A DNA stretch of 64,000 bases, from contig OZ020484.1 in NCBI GenBank assembly GCA_963971405.1, positions 36,106,770-36,170,769 on the forward strand, given 5' to 3'. Source of the stretch: Psococerastis gibbosa (taxonomy: Eukaryota > Arthropoda > Insecta > Psocodea > Psocidae). This document shows, one piece after another, positions 57,542-64,000 of this stretch. Position 1 is the first letter of the stretch. Each line of letters begins with the position of its first letter. The translations under genes were made by a program, and so were the position numbers. The notes under the pieces were generated by a model, which was given only the letters and a program-made list of their open reading frames with translations, had not been told where the DNA came from and searched no databases.

Positions 57542-58296
57542 TTGCTTTCCAATGTATACGTAGTATAAGGAAAGCTTTGTGATGGTCCAAATTTTCGATT
57601 CCGAGATTTCAACGGATTTACACGTTTTGAGGTCCCAGGAACCCAAAAAAGTGGTTTTTACGAAATGTCTGTCCGTCGCTCTGTCTGTATGTCTGTCTGT
57701 CTGTTCATCAATTTCAGGGCAAACTACTCGGCCAATTTTGATGAAATTTTGCATACAGGTTTACAAAAAACATACCTCGAGACTATTTATTTTTATTTTG
57801 GGCTAACTAAATTTGGGGGGTTTTATTTTCAAAAACTCCAAAAAAACGTCTAAAAAAATTATTTCTCAAAAAGCTTTGATAGTTAGCTTCTGTGGGTAAA
57901 ATAATAAAAATAACTCAATTTTCATGAAAAATTACTAAGAAATATATTTCCTGTGGAACCTCTCTATCGATTTCTACCCTCAGGTATGTTTTAGGTGTTC
58001 AATAGGGTAAAAAACGGACAGATTGCATTCCCAAAAAAATATTTGCTTCTGTGCAAAAAATGATTTTTTGAGAAATTATGGAAAATCCACATAATACATT
58101 ACGTGCCATGTGTGTGTCATTGTTACTGCTGTTACAATGTATTGGTCTGTTCGTTCCAGTACCCCCCCCCCCCCCCTCTCGAGAGATCTGAAATTTAACC
58201 ACAGGGAAATTATTTCCTATGAAATTACACATGTCTATATCTACTAATTTATAAATTGGAAAGCATGTTCGAGTGAACTCGGACCGGTTCTTTGAG
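57542..58296 (-). repeat. GACA-repeat family, inverted copy
   Basis: Starts TGCTTTCCAATGTATACGTA, holds CTGTCTGTATGTCTGTCTGT, a 15-C tract at 58162-58176 (the family's G tract), and ends GAACTCGGACCGGTTCTTTG. A part near 57880 is deleted relative to 9726-10580. Confidence 0.8.
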
Positions 58297-58307
58297 CTGG
58301 TGGTGAA

Positions 58308-58502
58308 AGCTGTAGTGTAGTGGATCACGATCTGGACTTTCGTAAAGGAAGCCAAGGGTTCAATTCCACCACCTACTCACTGTTGTCTTAATTATTCATG
58401 TAATCATGAAAGAGGCCAAGTGGTTCAGAATCGAATATAATATCAGGAGGTCCCCTCATTCATATCATATCAAGTTGAAATACGAAGACTTGGCGCTATG
58501 TA
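58308..58502 (+). repeat. tRNA-derived SINE interrupted by a LINE tail
   Basis: TAGTGTAGTGGATC (A-box-like) and GGGTTCAATTCCACC (B-box) lie about 45 bases apart, as in a tRNA promoter; the body then runs to CTTGGCGCTATGTA at 58502. The sequence resumes at 58752 after the insert with the same 14 bases. It differs from the SINE family at 50195. Confidence 0.6.
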
Positions 58503-58751
58503 GTAGTAGTAGTAGTAGTAGTATGGTTGGACACAGTCCCAGGCCACGGTGTGGGCCCATAGGACAGTGGACCTCCTGATTATAGTGGATTCCGAACCAC
58601 TTGGGACAACAAAGTGAAGTCACACGATTAGTTCGGAAGTGACCAGGACAAGTCCTACCATGTTTCCCTACCGGCACTGTGCACACGACCAAGTTATCTG
58701 CATCTTTGAACCTGCTCTGGTCCGCTGGATTCAACTTGGTGTGGCGGCCGG
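58503..58751 (-). mobile_element. LINE tail with (CTA)n end, copy 2
   Basis: Flanked by CTTGGCGCTATGTA at 58489-58502 and 58752-58765, a 14-bp target-site duplication. The minus strand encodes NPADQSRFKDADNLVVCTVP before the part shared with 53321-53520, and ends in (CTA)n. The clean duplication indicates a fairly recent event. Confidence 0.82.
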
Positions 58752-58765
58752 CTTGGCGCTATGTA

Positions 58766-60499
58766 AGTTCCAAAGTTGAACCCAGGCCCCAGCAAAAATC
58801 GTGCGAACCACCGAGAGTGTGTTGTGCATGAGTTGGGAGTCCGTGGACGTCCTGAAGAGGGTTCTAACAAGGTAGATAAAGAAGAACATTCCAGATCCAG
58901 ACGGATCACAGACCGCCCCAAAAACCAAACAGGAAGGCCGGATTGAACTGTAGAGTTAGAAGTGGAGATGAGGACCAGGGGTAATTAAATGAGGGGAGGG
59001 GGGACGGGGAATGAGGTGAGGGGCCAGGGGTGGGGAGAGGGCTGCAAATGGAAAGAAGTGACTGGGGAGGGGTGGGGAGGGGGAGTGCTGATATATGCGG
59101 TATGGCGACGCTCAATTGCCAAGAATAAGCTATGCTAAAAACCTCTAGTTCCGGCCAAGGCCCGCATTGCAATATATGCTTCGTCAGTTTATAGACCTGC
59201 TTTATTTTTCATTTCTATCCTTTCCTAGGCTTGGCAGATTTTCATTTCGCCAAATCGGGACGGAGAGCAAAAGTCCATTCTCTCAAGGTGTAAATTAGAA
59301 TTTTTAAATGTCACTTTATCCAGTTCTACACATGGCGATATTTAAGGCGCCAAACCGCCAAATGACACACGATTTTAACTAATAATAATAATAATTAATT
59401 GTTCTAAATCTTTTTTGGAAACTTTGAAAATCGGGACATTTGGCACTCTTTTGGGGACGTCGGGACATTAACTTCAAAATCGGCATAAATGGCGTCAATT
59501 AAGTTCAGGTCTTCAAGAGTGTATTTCGGCAGATGGGTGAGGACCCATTTCGAACGGAACCCATGGTGTTTCCAGAGGCAGATAGTTATTTTATATCATA
59601 ATTTACACCTAACTTATTTTTACGGTAAGCTTTCATAATCAAGCGAAAAATAATAACTAGAAATCGTCAGTAAGGCTGTCAGAGGTTGAATTTACCTGCA
59701 TTACAGTACATTACGTGCATACTGCATATGGCCATGTTGATTTAAAAAGGGCAGTTACCACCAAGTGTAAATACACCTATGGTAACTGGAATACAAAAGA
59801 AACTGCACTTTTTTTAAATAATCATAATTGCATGCTATCAGTTTATTGCATGCATCCGAATAACTTATTCAGTCACCTGTCTAGGCAAAATCTATGTAGG
59901 GTTACGACAGATCTGCGATTGCATGGTGTGTACTGTGTACAGACTCAAAGTACGCGCAAGCTACCAACTATTAATGCACTACATACCCGGCTATTGTCAT
60001 CCGTCATGTTGTATCCCATATTTCCTATATGGTAAGTATTGTAAGAAAGTAAAAGATTGAAAAATATTGAAAACAACGAATACACGTTTTAGTTATTTTT
60101 TATTATAAACTTCCCTACTTAGCACGATTTTTTAAATAAAAATAAATAAACAACGATAAATTTCTAAAAATAAATATGTAAACACCCGATTCTTGGCTTA
60201 TACACAAGACTTATAATGGATAGAACATGGCGGATGACAATACCTGTCTAATATAGAGCCCTACCAACTATGCTAACGAAGGTCTTCATTCAATGAATTA
60301 GTTTGTTTACATCATTTTCCAATGCATTGGGAAAGACACCATAGGTTCACCTACAGTTTTATATATTTTATAAATTATATAATATTTATTCCTATAACCA
60401 GCCATTGGTGGCCCCAGAATGCAAAACATGTTTTTGGCGGGCTCGAATGTTCCATCCCTGCCATATAGAACCTTTCGTTTACCTACAGTTGGTGGGAGC
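58766..60499. other. Stretch with no recognised gene
   Basis: Includes a G-rich run (GGGGAGGGG words, 58985-59085) and an inverted copy of the CACCATGCGATC repeat at 59890-59965. No host exon was recognised on either strand. Confidence 0.4.
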
Positions 60500-60672
60500 C
60501 ATAGACGGATACAGGGGGAGGGGGTTGCTCCCCCCCCTTCCCCCAAATTTAGTAAATCTATTGTATAAGTTAATTTATTACGCTCTTATTTAATCGGTAC
60601 TGCATATGTTTCTTCTAGTTTGACCCCAACTACCCCCCCCCCCCCAAAATGAGCTGGATCCGTCCCTGGTGG
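60500..60672. repeat. MITE with GGACGGATCCAG ends, copy 2 (inverted)
   Basis: ATAGACGGATACAGGGGGAG at the left and GAGCTGGATCCGTCCCTGG at the right. Internal TTTAGTAAATCTATTGTATA and ACTACCCCCCCCCCC match the reverse of 40259-40432. Confidence 0.7.
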
Positions 60673-61499
60673 GAGTGAGCATCACTTTTATTTCATTGAC
60701 ACTGTGGAGTACTGCAGGCCCATTTCCACATCAGCTCCACGCAATCGACATTAGAGAATTAATTTGAATAAGATTGCATGGTAATGGCCCAGCGATGACA
60801 CAGATCACTTATTATTAGCATCCAAGACTAGTCAGAACAACGCAGTTACATCAAGGACTGCATCCATTTTCTGAAAATTGTAATGGGAACCGTCAACATT
60901 AATATGGGACAAGACGAATACGATACATCATTGATAATTCCTGCATTAAACAGAGTTATCGTAAAATGGTAGACGCCAAATAATAAGAATAAAAAAATTG
61001 ATTTTTTTTTAGTTTCCAAAATAGAAACATCAAGCGATAATAGAAAGAAAAAAACCTTTGAGAACCAGAACTGGTCAACTAAAGTACTACTTGGGCCACC
61101 TTGAGTATGTCATCCATACGAAGGTCATAAACTAGGAGGTTTGGTATTGATTTTGGAAAGGGAACAGAGCGGAGCTCCCGCCCGGCCACCGAGACCAGTT
61201 TAAATGAGATCCCTCTTCGGTTTTTCTCCCAACACCCCCTCCCCCACCCCCACCCCCACAGTACTACCAACGCCTTCTCCTAACCTCTTTCAATTAGCCA
61301 CAACGCTACACATTATATCAATCCGAATGTTATATGTCGTTACAGAAGTCAAATGGCCAGTGTTTCTGATGCTGATCCTAGTGTTCATATAAGAGCAGTC
61401 AGGTTCGAAGGGGAAAGAACGTAAAAGTAACTTGCTCATGGTAAATTGAACGTCGAAAAAAAATTTAAATCAGGCGAGATGCTAGCGATGACCAGTTAG

Positions 61500-61845
61500 T
61501 CATGGCCACACAAATCAAACTTCGTCAAAAACCACCCGTTTTAAGAGGGAACATTATCATTCCAGAATTCGACAAGACAAGATGGGAAAAACTAGTGCAG
61601 ACGAAAGGCAGGCCGCCAAAAAACTTACCCAGATACCAATCAATGGCAGAATTTAGGTTAACTATCTTCAAAAACACCTTCACCATATACTGTAGGTGTG
61701 GCGGCGGAACCTTTCGGCCCACTGTGCGACACCCGTGAAGTAATAGACAAAAAAACACCTTAAGACTTGCCCTGCTCTAGTCAATGGCAGAGGTTCACCA
61801 GATTATGGGTTGTATTGGGCTGCAAGAAAGCCTAATGCTATGTCG

Positions 61846-61888
<43 letters not shown>
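61500..61888 (+). mobile_element. LINE ORF2 3' end with long poly(A)
   Basis: DKTRWEKLVQTKGRPPKNLP and RYQSMAEFRLT match the minus-strand LINE at 10627-11091. The frame is broken soon after by a deletion relative to that copy, and the fragment ends in about 38 A at 61851-61890. The long pure A tract suggests a young insertion despite the damaged frame. Confidence 0.75.
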
Positions 61889-61892
<4 letters not shown>

Positions 61893-62087
61893 ACAAGATA
61901 GGTCTAATATTATTTGTGTCCATTACTAGTAGGTACCCTTACAGTACGAGAGATACAGTACAGCTTCGTGGCCACTTCATAAGTTTAATTCTTTCACACT
62001 GTTTACCATAAGGCAAGATACGTTCTACTGATAAGGGTCGAGCTGACCGCCCATGGAAATGAATGTATCCATACTTAAGGAGGCTAT

Positions 62088-62305
62088 TCCACTTGTCGAT
62101 TTTACTTCAAATTTGATTTTTTGTTTGTTTTGTTTTGTTTTAAGGAGACTATTATGTAGATACTTAACCTATCCATTATAAATTAAGTTATAATATGGTA
62201 GCAGACGTCAAATGTGATTAAAAAGAGTCTGCTACCATATTATAACTTAATTTATAATAGATAAGTTAAATATCTACATAATAGTCTCCTTAAAACAAAA
62301 CAAAT
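62088..62305. mobile_element. Hairpin MITE, right end lost
   Basis: AAGGAGGCTATTCCACTTGT at the left with inner arms AAGGAGACTATTATGTAGAT, ATAATATGGTAGCAGACGTC and their complements to AATAGTCTCCTTAAAACAAA. The right terminal repeat matching the left end is missing after 62305. Confidence 0.7.
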
Positions 62306-64000
62306 ATGTTAATTCCAATGCACGATGGAGCCGACCAGAAATTCAGTTCTCCAGCATTTCTATTGATGAGGCGACTATGGCTAATAACAATGACATTAGT
62401 TTGGCGACGTAAAAATTAACCCAGAATTAATATTAAATAATAATCATAATTAATTTAGGAAAATATAGTATACCAGAACACAACATAAAGATTAAAACGC
62501 ATATGAAAATACAACTATATACATGTTTACTTACTTACTTAGGCTCAACCAGAACTATGCTCATTATAAGTACTATTAGCAATAATTATAAAATGCCAAT
62601 CAATAGAAAACATTTCTGGTGAATCTGACAAAATTAATACATTCATACAAGCACAGGCGAATCGCCTTTCCGCTACCCGCTACACAGAGAATGAAATGAA
62701 ATGCGATGGGTTTGAATCTTCTTTGTTTCAGGAATTCAAATAAAATGGTTGTTGACCTTTTACCATGTTCCCCGATCAGAATATCAGGTCACACCGAAAT
62801 GAGATCATCTCAGAGAAATAAAAAATTAAATATAACAAGTATTATCTTTATTAAATACATAGACTACTGTTTTGTACGTGGGCTACAGTATTTATATTTT
62901 ATTCATTAAATAAAGAATTTATTAGTTCTAAGAACTTGACCTAACCTACAGTACCATATTTATATTTATAGTTTAAAATCCGAGATTTTAATCTGTATAA
63001 AAACGTTTTTGTCCATGCCTGAAAATCTACGACAGAGAAGAAGAGAATTTACTATCAAAATTATTTAGAACGCACTCGGAATATCTCTACTCCGGAAGAA
63101 AAAGGACACAACTTTAAATCCATCAATTCACAAAAATTGAAGTTAACGTTTTTTAATTAATTAGGCTACCTGAAGGTTCCCGCCAAATATAAAACGACAC
63201 AACTACCCTCGCACGAAAAATATACACACTACATTAACGCAAAATATACTTTTTTTAAAATATTTTAGCGTTATTAAGTTGAAAACGACAATTTTTAAGT
63301 TTTGTCCTTTTTCTTCCAAAGTTATGAAGTTTCCTCTTCAGAGTGTGTATAAAAAAGAATATCCCACTAAACATACGTGTATATGTGTACTATAAAGTAC
63401 TAGTATGATAATGAGTGTTTTGACTCGAAACTGGCAATTTCATTGATAAACGATTTGTGATCTTAGTGCGGCGAGCGCTTGTGTTAAGTTCCAGGTGGCC
63501 ACACATTCTAACAACACAGTAAATATGTGCTCTATGGAGGTATTTTTTCGCACGCACAGTTGACGCCATGAGATGCCCATGGGCTAACCTCGGTTGGAAT
63601 TCTTCCGGTCGCAACGTATTCAGCAGCACGAACGGAAAATAATAACTTATCTGGGAATGAGTGTAAATTAACCTAAATAAACAGAAATAAATGTAAATAT
63701 ACTTAAGTAAAATAAATGTAAAAATTAGTCAGTCAACGAAAAATTAATTGCTGTTAATATTGCATATGGTAGACGTAAGCGAACATTTTTTTTAATGGCT
63801 CTATAGTGCCAACATGACAATATATATTTAAAAGTCATCCTCTTCGGAGAGGGTAACTTTTAATTAGTGTCCCGGTAATTTATTCATTTCCATATTTGTT
63901 ATGGCTGCTGATGGGGTGGTTCTCGGGATCCACTGGCATCCATGATCGACAACATACAAGTGGATTGATTTATCGTTGAAAAATGAGTAGTCACGCGTCA
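62306..64000. other. Right edge, no recognised gene
   Basis: AT-rich with scattered small frames. The block 63440-63625 is more GC-rich and open on the minus strand over about 80 codons (PEEFQPRLAHGHLMASTVRA), but matches nothing I know and lacks convincing splice sites; it may be a repeat. Confidence 0.35.

Noticed and set aside
58357-58367. tRNA gene from the B-box GGTTCAATTCC
   Set aside because: No cloverleaf (acceptor and anticodon stems) could be built; the context repeats as a SINE body.

Overview
This is a nuclear window from an arthropod, most likely an insect. The reasons are GT-AG introns of roughly 0.3-3.6 kb, AT-rich non-coding DNA, a homeobox of the arthropod aristaless/Pph13 type, a Mi-2/NuRD subunit very close to insect MTA1-like, and a dense load of LINE tails, SINEs and miniature elements. 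A hemimetabolous insect, perhaps a hemipteran, is my guess from repeat style only and is weak. There are no prokaryotic genes, rRNA genes, CRISPR arrays or true tRNA genes.

Five host genes can be read by joining exons in phase. (1) 507-12954 (+): animal haem peroxidase, 11 exons, N-terminus off the left edge. (2) 16519-21820 (+): paired-like homeobox gene closest to Pph13/aristaless, with two possible terminal exons. (3) 21156-29698 (-): an RNase H1-like gene with an intact frame over 8 exons but none of the four catalytic carboxylates, so a probable pseudoenzyme; its last intron contains the terminal exon of gene 2 on the other strand. (4) 30701-33067 (+): ethylmalonyl-CoA decarboxylase (ECHDC1), head to head with gene 3. 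(5) 38032-52193 (-): MTA1-like, with BAH, ELM2, SANT, GATA finger, C2H2 finger and the RBBP-binding C-terminus; its first coding exon was not found.

Layout: 1-506 holds an RTE-like tail and the peroxidase's upstream intron; 12955-16518 is intergenic with repeats; 29699-30700 is a shared upstream region of genes 3 and 4; 33068-38031 is intergenic with two hairpin elements; 52194-64000 lies upstream of, or within the 5' intron of, MTA1-like and is almost wholly repeats.

Repeats fall into clear families: hairpin elements with 3-bp duplications (PIF/Harbinger-like MITEs); an approximately 0.85-kb non-coding family with a GACAGACA stretch and an internal G tract; LINE 3' ends, several with clean target-site duplications; tRNA-derived SINEs; one Tc1-like transposon with TIRs and TA duplication; and two palindromic elements that carry hammerhead-ribozyme-like cores. 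The genes do not form a pathway; they are ordinary neighbours in a repeat-rich region.
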